This document shows, one piece after another, positions 6,463 through 16,350 of a stretch of DNA of 64,000 bases; the first letter of the stretch is position 1, and each line of letters opens with the position of its first letter. The translations under genes and the position numbers were made by a program. A model generated the notes under the pieces. The model was not told the origin of the DNA. It made no database searches and saw nothing but the letters and a program-made list of their open reading frames with translations. Origin of the DNA: Marinicella sediminis (GTDB lineage Bacteria > Pseudomonadota > Gammaproteobacteria > Xanthomonadales > Marinicellaceae); contig NZ_MVBD01000008.1 in assembly GCF_002000055.1 (NCBI RefSeq), forward strand, positions 1-64,000, given 5' to 3'.

Positions 6463-9072
6463 ATGGATTTTGAAAAAAGTTTACCTGTCAGTTATTTATT
6501 GTTCACCCGCAAGGGGCGGATTGATCGGCTGACCTTCTGGAACCTGCAGCTTTTTATCTGGCTGTCTTTTTATGTCTTGTTCAATGCCTTTGATGCCTGG
6601 TTTGGTTTTGCCTTTACCTGGACTTTGTACCCGTTGTTGTTCTGGGCTTTGTTCTGTAGCGGGGCCAAGCGATTTCATGACCTGAATGTATCCGGCCGCT
6701 GGTTGTTGTTGGTGGTGATCCCTGTGTTGGGGCCATTGTTGTTGTTGCTGGTGTTGGGGTTGAAAAAAGGCCGGGCGGTACGTAATCGTTATGGCTTGCA
6801 GCCGGGCACGGTGGATGAATACCTGACGGTGGATGCGGTCAGTGAGATCGAACACCTGAAATCAGGAGAGCGCATAGTCAATGATGTCACAGGCCTGAAT
6901 CCTGTCCTGGTCTCACAGGTGGTGGTACCAAATTCTGTGGCACAAATCCGCGGGCTGTTAACCTCGACTGAACAGCCTATATCTGTGGGAGGCGGGCATT
7001 TCAGCATGGGTGGTCAGACCGCCAGTGCCGGGACCATTCACTTGGACATGCGGGCGATGAACCGGATTCTGGATTTTTCAGCGGATGACAAAACCATTCG
7101 CGTCGAACCCGGTGTGCGCTGGTGTGACATTCAACGACATGTGGATGCCTATGATCTGAGTGTGATGATCATGCAGACCTATGCCAATTTCACCGTTGGT
7201 GGATCACTGAGTGTCAATGTGCATGGCCGTTATGTGGGTCTGGGGCCTTTGATTTTGTCGGTCAAATCGGTGGATGTGATGCTGGCCGATGGTTCGGTGG
7301 TGCACGCTTCACCGGATGAAAACAGTGAGGTGTTTTTCGGAGTCATTGGTGGTTACAATGCACTCGGGATCATCATCGGGGCTGAGTTAAAGCTGGCCGA
7401 CAATGTGCGTGTGGAACGCACTTCAAAACGATTGGCGACCGATGATTATCATGCCATGTTTAAGTCCGAAGTCAGGCATGATCAAACTGCGGTGTTTCAC
7501 AATGGCGACATGTATCCACCTGAATTTAAACAGATCAATGCGGTGACATGGTCTGAGACGCGGCGAAAACCCACTGTGAGTTCCCGGTTGATGCCGCTGC
7601 AGGGGGCGTATCCTTTGGAGCGGTCTTTCTTCTGGCTGTTCACCGAAACCTACAGCGGTCATCGTGTCCGACGGTACCTGCTCGATCCTTTGCTGTATGC
7701 ACGCAAAAAGGTGCACTGGCGCAATTACGAGGCCGGCTATGATGTGTTTGAGCTGGAGCCTGAAAGCCGCAGGCACCGCACGTATGTGTTGCAGGAGTAC
7801 TTTGTGCCGGTGGACAGGTTTGATGAATTCAACCCATTAATGAGCGAGGTTTTTCATCGACACCGGGTCAATGTGGTGAACATTTCAATCCGTCATGCCC
7901 TGCCTGATTCTGGCAGTCTGTTGGCCTGGGCACCTGGAGAGGTGTATGCTTTTGTGGTGTATTACAAACAGCGCACCCGTGAGAATGCCAAGGCCCGGGT
8001 GGCGGTGTGGACCCGTGAGCTGATCGATGCGGCGATTGCATGTGGAGGCAGTTACTATTTGCCCTACCAGCCACATGCCACTGATGAGCAGTTTCATCGG
8101 GCTTATCCCCGCGCTCAGGAGTTATTCCACCTGAAAGACAGGCTGGATCCTGATTACCGCTTCCGAAATGTGTTGTGGGATCAATATTATCAACCCAATA
8201 ACCAACCAACAGGTGAAGCCATGGGACCATCTGAATTCAGGGCGGTGTTCAATGACACAGAACAAAAGGATGCTTTTTATCGATTCCTGCAGGTGGTGTT
8301 CCGGCTTTATCCGGAAGACCGTTTTCACCACCTGATCGACCAACACGTCAATCAGCATGAGACCGATGAAGACATCTATAACGCACTTCGCCAGCAACTG
8401 CCATCGATCAAGCCATTTCTGGCTGATCTGACTTATGGTTTACCGGCGCTGAAAAAACAAAAGCAAGTCATGGCAGACCAAACCCTGCATCTGCTGGATA
8501 AGCGCACCGCCATTAATGGTTATCTGGAGATCGGCTCCACCGGTCGATATGTCAGTGCCTTGAGGAAATCAGTGACGGTTCATGAGCCGATTTATCTGAT
8601 GAGCGATCAGGTGCCGGACCATTCCCCAGGTGAGGTTTTTGAGCGTGGTGGCATCAGGAAGTTTGGAACACATATACCGCTGGATTATCAGCCAATTGAT
8701 CCTGCGGTGATTCAACCTCAGTCATTGGATGTGATCAGTTGTTACATTGGCTTGCATCATTGTCCGCTTGAGCAGCTTGATGAGTTTGTCCAATCGATTC
8801 ATCGTTCGCTCAGGCCTGGTGGGCTGTTCATCCTTAGAGACCACGATGCTGGTAGTGAACAGATGAAGACTTTTGTCTCCCTGGTACACACCGTGTTTAA
8901 TCTTGGGACTGGTGAGGACTGGGCGTTCAATGCCGCAGAATACCGGAATTTTCAAGGTGTGGATTATTGGGTGAGGCTGCTTGAGGCGCATGGTTTCAGG
9001 GACCACAAGCATCGATTTTTACAGCACAAAGACCCTTCTGACAATGTGTTGATGGCTTTTATCAGGGAGTGA
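6463..9072 (+). CDS. DUF805 - FAD-linked oxidase - SAM methyltransferase fusion
   Basis: Three domains lie in one 869-residue protein. Residues 10-115 are a DUF805 membrane domain (FTRKGRIDRLTFWNLQLFIW, three to four helices, GAKRFHDLNVSGRW). About 135-330 is an FAD_binding_4 fold of the gulonolactone/alditol oxidase kind: PISVGGGHFSMGGQ, VEPGVRWCDIQRHV, NFTVGGSLSVNVHGR; the substrate domain follows to about 570. The last part, about 660-869, is a class I methyltransferase (YLEIGSTGRYV, DVISCYIGLHH, LRPGGLFILRDHD). The ATG at 6463 has GGAGGG five bases upstream and is preferred to earlier in-frame starts. Substrate is unknown. The next gene follows without a gap, so the two probably act together at the membrane. 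Confidence 0.8.
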   Translation: MDFEKSLPVSYLLFTRKGRIDRLTFWNLQLFIWLSFYVLFNAFDAWFGFAFTWTLYPLLFWALFCSGAKRFHDLNVSGRWLLLVVIPVLGPLLLLLVLGLKKGRAVRNRYGLQPGTVDEYLTVDAVSEIEHLKSGERIVNDVTGLNPVLVSQVVVPNSVAQIRGLLTSTEQPISVGGGHFSMGGQTASAGTIHLDMRAMNRILDFSADDKTIRVEPGVRWCDIQRHVDAYDLSVMIMQTYANFTVGGSLSVNVHGRYVGLGPLILSVKSVDVMLADGSVVHASPDENSEVFFGVIGGYNALGIIIGAELKLADNVRVERTSKRLATDDYHAMFKSEVRHDQTAVFHNGDMYPPEFKQINAVTWSETRRKPTVSSRLMPLQGAYPLERSFFWLFTETYSGHRVRRYLLDPLLYARKKVHWRNYEAGYDVFELEPESRRHRTYVLQEYFVPVDRFDEFNPLMSEVFHRHRVNVVNISIRHALPDSGSLLAWAPGEVYAFVVYYKQRTRENAKARVAVWTRELIDAAIACGGSYYLPYQPHATDEQFHRAYPRAQELFHLKDRLDPDYRFRNVLWDQYYQPNNQPTGEAMGPSEFRAVFNDTEQKDAFYRFLQVVFRLYPEDRFHHLIDQHVNQHETDEDIYNALRQQLPSIKPFLADLTYGLPALKKQKQVMADQTLHLLDKRTAINGYLEIGSTGRYVSALRKSVTVHEPIYLMSDQVPDHSPGEVFERGGIRKFGTHIPLDYQPIDPAVIQPQSLDVISCYIGLHHCPLEQLDEFVQSIHRSLRPGGLFILRDHDAGSEQMKTFVSLVHTVFNLGTGEDWAFNAAEYRNFQGVDYWVRLLEAHGFRDHKHRFLQHKDPSDNVLMAFIRE

Positions 9073-10164
9073 ATGATGAACCGATTGAGATTGTTGACTG
9101 TAGTGGCTTTGATTCTGGCAGTTGTGACTTACCAGTTAAAAAAAGATGAGTCTCTGACCGTGGCCAATGGTGCCGGATTGGTGATCAACCCGGACTGGCT
9201 TCAGAATCTGGAGCAGCCGTTGACACCTGAGGAGGATCGCCGTCCGCCTGATCAGACGTTTCTGACCTTTCCTGAATGGTTTCTGGTCCACAGCCCGGCC
9301 GAACAGGCTGAAGACTTCAAGAGACGCACCGCAACCCAATTTCCGTTTACTGACCACGTCAGTCAAATCTGGGGCAGTTACGCGGTGATCAATGAGCAGA
9401 TCAAAGAGTATTTTCCCCACAATGCCGAATATCACATGATGATCAAAGTCATCGGTGTCAGTTCGACCATTGAGTACTGGCTCAGGCAGGCTTATGAGCT
9501 GGTGATCGGTCGCATCACTGATACCGTCAAGCCAGTGACCGCCGAGGACCAGTTCAATCAGCAATACATGCAAGACTATGTGCATTTCATTCATGAATCA
9601 CCTTGGTACTTGTTCGACTTCACAGCTCAACTGGGTAAGTTGTGGTCAGACACTCCGTGGTGGGGTGGTCATATGTTCAGAAAACTGGAGCGGCGTTATG
9701 TGCTGACTTCTGAGCTGATGGTCAAAGCGGCTTATGGCTATCTGATTGGACTGGGTACCCGGGAGTTATACGGTGTGGCAGCCCCAACCACCGCAGTGGT
9801 GGTGACGGGTCTGAGCCTGGATCAATTGTCTGCATTCCAGGTCAACGCGAGTTTTTCAACAGATAAACACCTGGTATACCTGCCACGGTACCGCCCATTT
9901 CGACAGGCGGCAATGTCGCTGGCCAAGCAGGGTGGGGTGTTTGCTGAAATAGCTGGAAATGATTCAGCAATCCTGCTCAGTGTGCTGACCGACCGCGGTT
10001 GGCAGATGCAGGATCCACTGGTACAACGGGTGTTCACCCAGCCCATCCCCGCCGATGATCAACGACAACGGGTGGCCCTGGTGACACCGGTGCCACATTT
10101 GCATCAGCTTTTACTGGCATTAAATGAGCAGGACATTGTGCTGGAGCATGTGTATGATTTTTAG
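9073..10164 (+). CDS. membrane-anchored conserved hypothetical protein
   Basis: A 363-residue protein beginning directly after the stop of the oxidase-methyltransferase fusion, with AGGGAG as the ribosome-binding site inside that gene's end. Residues 4-20 form an N-terminal membrane anchor (LRLLTVVALILAVVTYQL). The rest is predicted to be periplasmic, with conserved-looking TFLTFPEWFLVHSPAEQA near residue 62 and RKLERRYVLTSELMVKAAYG near 205. No domain name can be given. The tight coupling suggests it supports or receives the product of the upstream flavoenzyme. Confidence 0.65.
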   Translation: MMNRLRLLTVVALILAVVTYQLKKDESLTVANGAGLVINPDWLQNLEQPLTPEEDRRPPDQTFLTFPEWFLVHSPAEQAEDFKRRTATQFPFTDHVSQIWGSYAVINEQIKEYFPHNAEYHMMIKVIGVSSTIEYWLRQAYELVIGRITDTVKPVTAEDQFNQQYMQDYVHFIHESPWYLFDFTAQLGKLWSDTPWWGGHMFRKLERRYVLTSELMVKAAYGYLIGLGTRELYGVAAPTTAVVVTGLSLDQLSAFQVNASFSTDKHLVYLPRYRPFRQAAMSLAKQGGVFAEIAGNDSAILLSVLTDRGWQMQDPLVQRVFTQPIPADDQRQRVALVTPVPHLHQLLLALNEQDIVLEHVYDF

Positions 10165-10279
10165 TTATTCACGAACCGAATAAGAAATCATTAATAACCT
10201 TATCAGTAATTTTAGGAGTTGGAAAAGCTACACTTATGGCATAATCAGATTCTCAGGATTCAAGTAACAGGGAGTCGAT

Positions 10280-12700
10280 ATGTTTCGTTCATTTATCAAG
10301 CTGATTTTATTCAGTACAGTCTTTTATTTCCCGCCGGTCTTAGCCCGGTCCATTCATAAATGTGTTCAGCCTGGTGGGGCGATCAGTTACCAGGAGTCGC
10401 CTTGTGTGGAAGCGGGTGATTCAATGCTTGAACAAAAAGGTGTGGAGGATCAGGCGAGTTTTCAGGATTCGCTTAAGGTGCTGGAAGCGCGGATGGGGGA
10501 TGTTCTGGTCAGCATTCCTGCATTTGAATGGTGGCGCGTGTTTCGCAAGGAACACAGTGACGATTTTTTGCACATCAAGCTACGGGATGACGAAGGAGAT
10601 ACCCCCATTTCGCTGCTGATTGATGTGATGCGGCCTCAATCACCCGATGCATTGAATGAAGCCATGATCCGGGATCTGGTCAAAGAGCGGCACAGTTATT
10701 ATGGACCCACTTCAGCCGAACAACATTTCAATCCACAAAAGATTAAGCTGGATGATGGTTTCGGGATGTACCAACGTTATACCGATAAGAATTTACTGGG
10801 CGTGAAAAACTATCCTCCGGGTGAGTACTTATACACCACTGCCGGATTTTTGGTGCGTGATGGTCTGTTGATCAAATTTACTTTACTGAGTAATAACTAC
10901 ATGGCACAGAACCATGGTTATGCATTTGTGTTTCTGACCCGGGGCATGACCATAGAGCGGGGTGTTCCCGCAGAGGACACACAGGATCTGACAGCTTACG
11001 AATCAGGATTGGCTGCGTTTGTAGAGGGTAAATTACTGGACTCGGTGATGCTCTTTGAGCAGGCCACCACTGAGCAACCCGAAGATTCCGATGTTTGGAT
11101 GGCTTACTGTCTGGCGTTGGGTGAGGTTAAAAGACTACAATCGGCCATGATTGCCTGTGACCGGGCCTATGCACTTAACCCCAAAGAGCCAGCTTATGAA
11201 AAACATAACCTGAGCTTAATGATCAGTGCCAGGTTGTTTGATCAGGCCATTGCACAAGCTGAAAAGCTGATGCGTATACAGCCGGAAGAAGACATCTCAG
11301 AGTTGTTGATGGAACTGACTCAAAGGGCCTCTTTGTCGGGACAGCTGTCTGTATCAGGTAAGGCCTTGGCGCTGTGGGCTAAAACCGGGCAGAAGTCCAC
11401 AGCTTATTATCTGGAATTGGCTCACTATTTATACCTGTCTGGTAAGCAGGAACAGGCGTTGGAAGTGCTCAGTGAGATCAGTGAACCGGACCCTGAATTG
11501 AATGAAGTGGTGAAAAATTTCACTTATCAAATCAGTGAAGATCAATCGGTTTATCCCAGCCATGCAGCAGAATACAGCTACATTGAATTACCGAAGCGGT
11601 TTCAGCAGTTCGGCCAGGGTATATTGAAAGATGCCAGTTCTGATCAGTGGGTGACCCACCGGATTCCATTGATGGGTGTGGGTGAGCTGGTGGTGGAGTT
11701 GCCTGAGCAATGGGTGGCTTCGGTGCAGCGCCAGCGACAGGGAGAACAATCCAATCAGATGACAGTCGTGGTGCGTGGCCTGGAAGACATCACTGAACTC
11801 TTGACCATCGATGTGGGTAAAGTGGATCAGGACTGGAGTGACGGACAATTGCAACAAAGACTGATACAGTTGATCAGGGTTCAGAGTGATGAACCGCGCA
11901 TTGTCTTACAGCCTTTGGCTGGTAAAGCGCGTGGGTTTACCTATGTGCACCAATACCAGAGAGGTTCAATTCCGGTGAGAAACCGCTACCTCAGTTCAGT
12001 GGATGGAGTGATTGCTTTGGACCTGCACAGTATTGATGTCAACGTCGATGCGGAATCCAAAGTTGTGCTGGACCGGATTTTCGACAGTGTCAGCATTGTA
12101 GAGAAAGATCAGACACCGCTGAAGCCATTGGCTGAGGTCAGTTCATCTGCTGGCTCAGAAACTCAGGTCACTCAAAGGGTGCCAGCCAATGACATGGATT
12201 TACCGGCACCTCATGAGGGTTTCAGCTGGCAGCGCATGCCAGAGATTATGGCTGCGGTGCAAAAACCTGATGGCTGGCATGTGCACAAAGGCGAGACCGA
12301 TGATGGGGTGACCTATGCCATCTCCAAAGAAAAAGTCAGTGACGGTGGAATATTTGAAACCGGGTTCACTTTAATTGGAATCAGCAATTTATCCAGCAAA
12401 TCAGGCATCAAACCTTCATTGTTTGTGCAGCGTATGGTGGAGGAATTATCAGCTCACGAACATCATCAGCTCATCCGCAAGACCGCATTGAAACAGGGCT
12501 TGTTCAGAGGTGCTTTGATTCGTTATGAAAACAATGAGCCTGGTGAAATACCTATCATTGTTCATCAGGTGTTGGCAGCCAATGACACCACCGGGTCTTT
12601 GTATATGGCGATCTTTGAAGCGCCGAAGGCAGAATGGACGGAAGCCTGGAAGCTGGGTGAGGTGATGCTGAAGAAGTATATTCTGGATGATGAGTTTTGA
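10280..12700 (+). CDS. secreted protein: DUF4124-like N-terminus plus TPR region
   Basis: An 806-residue protein with a signal peptide (FIKLILFSTVFYFPPVLA). Immediately after it comes SIHKCVQPGGAISYQESPC, which fits the short DUF4124 pattern (IYKCxDxxGxxxYxxxPC). About residues 240-400 are TPR-like (YESGLAAFVEGKLLDSVMLF, DVWMAYCLALGEVKRLQSA). The remainder contains two similar beta-rich regions, around 470-610 and 645-800, that may be an internal duplication. A GGGAG lies just before the ATG. It is probably periplasmic. No enzymatic motif was seen. Confidence 0.65.
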   Translation: MFRSFIKLILFSTVFYFPPVLARSIHKCVQPGGAISYQESPCVEAGDSMLEQKGVEDQASFQDSLKVLEARMGDVLVSIPAFEWWRVFRKEHSDDFLHIKLRDDEGDTPISLLIDVMRPQSPDALNEAMIRDLVKERHSYYGPTSAEQHFNPQKIKLDDGFGMYQRYTDKNLLGVKNYPPGEYLYTTAGFLVRDGLLIKFTLLSNNYMAQNHGYAFVFLTRGMTIERGVPAEDTQDLTAYESGLAAFVEGKLLDSVMLFEQATTEQPEDSDVWMAYCLALGEVKRLQSAMIACDRAYALNPKEPAYEKHNLSLMISARLFDQAIAQAEKLMRIQPEEDISELLMELTQRASLSGQLSVSGKALALWAKTGQKSTAYYLELAHYLYLSGKQEQALEVLSEISEPDPELNEVVKNFTYQISEDQSVYPSHAAEYSYIELPKRFQQFGQGILKDASSDQWVTHRIPLMGVGELVVELPEQWVASVQRQRQGEQSNQMTVVVRGLEDITELLTIDVGKVDQDWSDGQLQQRLIQLIRVQSDEPRIVLQPLAGKARGFTYVHQYQRGSIPVRNRYLSSVDGVIALDLHSIDVNVDAESKVVLDRIFDSVSIVEKDQTPLKPLAEVSSSAGSETQVTQRVPANDMDLPAPHEGFSWQRMPEIMAAVQKPDGWHVHKGETDDGVTYAISKEKVSDGGIFETGFTLIGISNLSSKSGIKPSLFVQRMVEELSAHEHHQLIRKTALKQGLFRGALIRYENNEPGEIPIIVHQVLAANDTTGSLYMAIFEAPKAEWTEAWKLGEVMLKKYILDDEF

Positions 12701-12744
12701 AGTCTGTCAGAGGGCGTTTAAGATGTTAAGAATGATGGAGAGAA

Positions 12745-13074
12745 ATGTCTAAGTTTTTAATTGTGACGGGACTCTGTGTGATTAGCGGATCTGCTTTCGC
12801 TGAGTTTTCTCTGAATCCGTTTAAAGGTGGGTTCATCAAAGGGTATACCGAAACCTGTATCAAGGACTCTGAACACAACCTCAATAAAGCCAAGGAATTA
12901 TGCGGTTGTATGGCGCAAGGTAATTATGATGAGTTTTCCTGGCTTGAATGGATGGCGTTTTATGAGAAGTTAGAACAGGGTGAAGAACCTGATGAATCAT
13001 TCATGAACAGATTGGAAAAGGTTCGCAAGGCTTGCGAGGATAAATTTCTGCGACCCAATCTAAGTGAAGACTGA
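12745..13074 (+). CDS. small secreted cysteine-containing protein
   Basis: A 109-residue protein with a signal peptide (FLIVTGLCVISGSAFA) and a mature part of about 88 residues. That part has four cysteines (ETCIKDSEHN, KELCGCMAQG, RKACEDKF) spaced as in small helical secreted proteins. GGAGAG precedes the ATG. It follows the 806-residue secreted protein by 44 bases in the same direction and may be in its operon. Family unknown. Confidence 0.6.
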   Translation: MSKFLIVTGLCVISGSAFAEFSLNPFKGGFIKGYTETCIKDSEHNLNKAKELCGCMAQGNYDEFSWLEWMAFYEKLEQGEEPDESFMNRLEKVRKACEDKFLRPNLSED

Positions 13075-13100
13075 TGTAACACCACTGTGATCATTGGAGT

Positions 13101-13138
13101 AAGGCATCGCTCTGAATGAGTTCTGACCGATGCCTTGT
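13101..13138. terminator. possible hairpin between convergent genes
   Basis: AAGGCATCG and CGATGCCTT form a perfect 9-bp stem with a 20-base loop, in the 80-base gap between two convergent genes (stops at 13074 and 13155). A long T run is missing on both sides, so it is a weak or factor-assisted bidirectional terminator at best. Confidence 0.45.
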
Positions 13139-13154
13139 AACTTCTGGGGGTTGT

Positions 13155-14933
13155 TTAGCTGACCAGTACTGATACCGCCAAGGCGTTGTTGATCATATGA
13201 AACATGATGGCACCGTATAGGTGTTTTTGGGTTTTGACGAAATAGCCAGTGATCAGTCCGAAGATGAAGTGGTGGATGTAGTTGCTCTCATGAATTGCTG
13301 AAAAGGCAGCCGCCTGGAGGATGTTGGCCCAGGCAAAGCTGATGTGTTTGGTGAAGCTGTTGAGCAAAACGCCACGGAACAGGTACTCTTCTATCAACGG
13401 GGTGATGAACGCGATTGATAACAGAGTGATCCATACGCCGTATTGTTCAAACAAGTCATGAATGGTCAGTCGCACGATGTCAAATGTGGATGAAACCGTG
13501 GACAGTTTGATACCAATCATGAAGGCAGCGAAGATGAATTTGAAGGTGACAAACACGGCCACCGTGATGACCAGTGCTTTGAGGAATCCGGTGAAATTGA
13601 CTTTGAACAATGAAGCCCCATGTCGGAATATTAGCAGGGACACGAGTATCATAAAGGCCGCATCAATAAAATAAATGGTTGAGTTCAGGCCTGGTTCGCT
13701 GGAGAAGGGCACAGATTCATCACCAAAGAATATGCTGTAAAAAGCGTCATGCTGAAACATAATGAACAGCACCGTGCTTCCCAGAAAGAACATGAAGGAT
13801 AAGTACAGGGCATGTTTTAGGTTCCATCCCGTCAGTGAACCTGTGGGTGGCTGGCCATGGACCCTGCGGTATAAACCCCGGTAGTGCACCGGTCCAATCA
13901 GTGCAAAGGGTATCAAAAAACAGATCACCACCAGTGCCAGCCAGATCAGTAAGCCGTAGATGTCTTGTATGCCCCAGTTCCAGTTGCCTGAAGCTTGATA
14001 CAGCTTATATTTATGGTACAGAAACGGGTCTTGCCAGATGTCGTCATTGGTCAGGAACTGGTAAGTGGTGTCGGCGGATTTGTGATGACCGGATTCGATA
14101 AAATACTCCAACAGTTCTTTCAGTTGTTCATTACCGGTCCAGGCGTCTTTGATTTCCTTGAGCAGACTGGTTTTGGGTGAATAATCAGCATCCAGTTCGG
14201 CCTTCAGCTTGATGATGTCTATGCGATTACCATAAACCAGCTCAATTTGGTTGAGTAAATCCTGGGCCTGATCTGTGTGTCCCAGATTGATATGAAACCT
14301 GGCCAGATTTAATCGGTCATCATCGTCCTTGGGCTGATAATGGCGCAGCAGCTCCAGCGCCATATCCGGGTTCCCTGTTTCTGATTCATGGATGGCAGCG
14401 CCCAATATAAATTGTGGATCCCGGGTTTCGTAATAGGCTTGATGATGCATGGTTGAGTCAGTTTCTCCTGACCAGCGCAGGGTGTTGGCCCGCCATTGAT
14501 AGAGCCTGGTGATTTGTCCGGGTGTCCAGTTTTCCAAACCAGAGTCGAGGATTTGCTGATATTTTTCCGTGGCGTCTTCTCCCCACAGATTTCTGGAATC
14601 ATACAGCAGGCGCTCAGGATGATCTTCCGGATGATCTTCGATGGCCTGTTTACAAAGCTCCATGCTTGCATCAATGGAGTCAAAATAGAGGACTTCTGAT
14701 TCTGCGTAGGTAAACGAGTCAATGAAGTAACATTTTTCAGCTTTGGCCAACACATCATCAGGATTGTTGCTGATGTGATCATCGTATTGTTGCAAGACAT
14801 CCAAGAAGGTCGATTCATAGTCTTGGGTGACTTGTTCGATAAATTTTTCATGGCTTTGGTGACCAAATTGGTTACCATATACTGCACAGGTGGTACACAG
14901 CAGCATAAAGGCCAACAGTGGATAAGACTTCAT
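13155..14933 (-). CDS. CPBP-family intramembrane metalloprotease with N-terminal TPR region
   Basis: A 592-residue protein. It has a signal peptide (LLAFMLLCTTCAVYG), then about 280 residues of TPR-like helices, then about eight membrane helices. The CPBP (Abi/Rce1-like) glutamic protease signature is complete near the C-terminus: the EExxxR motif in PLIEEYLFRGVLLNSF, a second motif with histidine in AAFSAIHESN, and a third in MFHMINNALA. Such proteases cut within or next to the membrane. The periplasmic TPR part probably recruits partners, and this fused architecture is longer than typical CPBP proteins of 200-300 residues. It is transcribed opposite to its neighbours. Confidence 0.85.
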   Translation of the reverse strand: MKSYPLLAFMLLCTTCAVYGNQFGHQSHEKFIEQVTQDYESTFLDVLQQYDDHISNNPDDVLAKAEKCYFIDSFTYAESEVLYFDSIDASMELCKQAIEDHPEDHPERLLYDSRNLWGEDATEKYQQILDSGLENWTPGQITRLYQWRANTLRWSGETDSTMHHQAYYETRDPQFILGAAIHESETGNPDMALELLRHYQPKDDDDRLNLARFHINLGHTDQAQDLLNQIELVYGNRIDIIKLKAELDADYSPKTSLLKEIKDAWTGNEQLKELLEYFIESGHHKSADTTYQFLTNDDIWQDPFLYHKYKLYQASGNWNWGIQDIYGLLIWLALVVICFLIPFALIGPVHYRGLYRRVHGQPPTGSLTGWNLKHALYLSFMFFLGSTVLFIMFQHDAFYSIFFGDESVPFSSEPGLNSTIYFIDAAFMILVSLLIFRHGASLFKVNFTGFLKALVITVAVFVTFKFIFAAFMIGIKLSTVSSTFDIVRLTIHDLFEQYGVWITLLSIAFITPLIEEYLFRGVLLNSFTKHISFAWANILQAAAFSAIHESNYIHHFIFGLITGYFVKTQKHLYGAIMFHMINNALAVSVLVS

Positions 14934-15003
14934 AAATAATTCCTTTTAATGTCAATTGTCAGAAAACCACCATTTTGCCATCAAAAATAAAAAAAGAAAC
15001 GGA

Positions 15004-16350
15004 ATGAGACCAATTTATAAAAAAGGACTGATTTTTATCGCCGTGATCACACCGGTGATGATGCTGGTGTTGTGGTTGGATGATTCATTGACACCCCTGT
15101 CTGAGCGGGTGCTGAATTACCAGGTGCCGATGCACAAAGAGGATAATGGCGAGGTCTATTTATGGTGTTTCAAGTGCCAGACTGATGATGTGTATCAGGC
15201 GGCCTTGACAGTCTTGGAAGACATGAATTCGGCCATCAGCGCAGATGTGTTCAATGAGGAAGGCATCATGGATGACTTTGAGCGATATGAGTTTCGTAAC
15301 ACAGATCTGTTGTGCGCCAAGTTTGAGCCAGATTGTGATGTGTTTGAGGAGGTCGGGGGTGACCACATTGATCAATACCTGAATGATCATCAGTGGGCGA
15401 TGGATCGTTACCAAAAATATTTGGGTTTTTCTCATTACAGTTTTCAGCTTGAGTTATCCGAAGAATCGCCACTACCCGCTTACAAATCTTTGATTTATGC
15501 TCAAAGGTTGTACCACATGGCATTGTTAAAGCGATATGCTGATGATCAACCGGATGTGTTGTTGAACAAACTGGAAGAAGAGCTTTCCAAAACCAAAGTG
15601 GTTCTTAGCCGGGCTGATATTCTGATTCATAAAATGATTGTGGTGGTATTGATCAGTGAAAACCTGGAGTTGGCGAATCAACTGTTTCAACTGGGTTATT
15701 TTCAAAGCACTGATTTTTCTGGCTATGAAGCTGAATTAAGCCTGGATAAGCAACACCATGATTTAACGGAAGCCTTTATCAGGGACTATGATTATTGGGT
15801 CTGGTTGGTCAGTCAATGGTTTAATGCCGATGATTTGTTCAAAGAAAAAAAGACTTCGTTCTTTAATAAGTTTCTTGGCAAAGTGATCTTTAAATACCTG
15901 TACAAGCCAAACATGACCACAAACTATGTCGTTGAAGACATTGAATTCCCGGCAAAGCTGACGGTTCTCGATCCGGATGATTTCTGGCGGGAAGTAAAAA
16001 ATGTACCTGAGAAGAAGCGAACAAACAAGTTCAGAAATTTTCTGGTTTGGCGCGCCTTTAAGAAACCCAATAAAATCCAGCATCACCAATACACAGCACG
16101 AATACACAGTCTGCACAATAAAATGCGGTTGTTGAAGAACCTCTTTGCCTCGGGTTCAGTTGAGGCCATGGTTTTGAGTCTTGAATCAGGTCAGGTGCCG
16201 CACACAAATGTCTTTGATGGCAGCTTGCCTTATGTGGGAGATGGCACCCAATGTTTCACCTCGATTTCGTTGGTGGCTGCTGACGAAGAACTCATTTGTC
16301 TGAGTATCCTGACGGGTGGTTCAATCACCGGAGGATCAGATGTTGAATGA
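15004..16350 (+). CDS. membrane-anchored hypothetical protein
   Basis: A 448-residue protein when started at ATG 15004. A TTG at 14956 would add 16 polar residues before the hydrophobic segment. Residues 8-25 (LIFIAVITPVMMLVLWL) are a membrane anchor. The remainder is acidic and helical, with a WCFKCQTDD cysteine pair near residue 58. No domain was recognised. It is divergent from the CPBP gene (start-to-start gap of about 70 bases) and overlaps the next gene by 11 bases, implying co-translation. Confidence 0.55.
   Translation: MRPIYKKGLIFIAVITPVMMLVLWLDDSLTPLSERVLNYQVPMHKEDNGEVYLWCFKCQTDDVYQAALTVLEDMNSAISADVFNEEGIMDDFERYEFRNTDLLCAKFEPDCDVFEEVGGDHIDQYLNDHQWAMDRYQKYLGFSHYSFQLELSEESPLPAYKSLIYAQRLYHMALLKRYADDQPDVLLNKLEEELSKTKVVLSRADILIHKMIVVVLISENLELANQLFQLGYFQSTDFSGYEAELSLDKQHHDLTEAFIRDYDYWVWLVSQWFNADDLFKEKKTSFFNKFLGKVIFKYLYKPNMTTNYVVEDIEFPAKLTVLDPDDFWREVKNVPEKKRTNKFRNFLVWRAFKKPNKIQHHQYTARIHSLHNKMRLLKNLFASGSVEAMVLSLESGQVPHTNVFDGSLPYVGDGTQCFTSISLVAADEELICLSILTGGSITGGSDVE

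Noticed and set aside
13101-13138. Attenuator or riboswitch
   Set aside because: It is one simple stem between convergent stops, without a conserved aptamer-like structure; at best a terminator.
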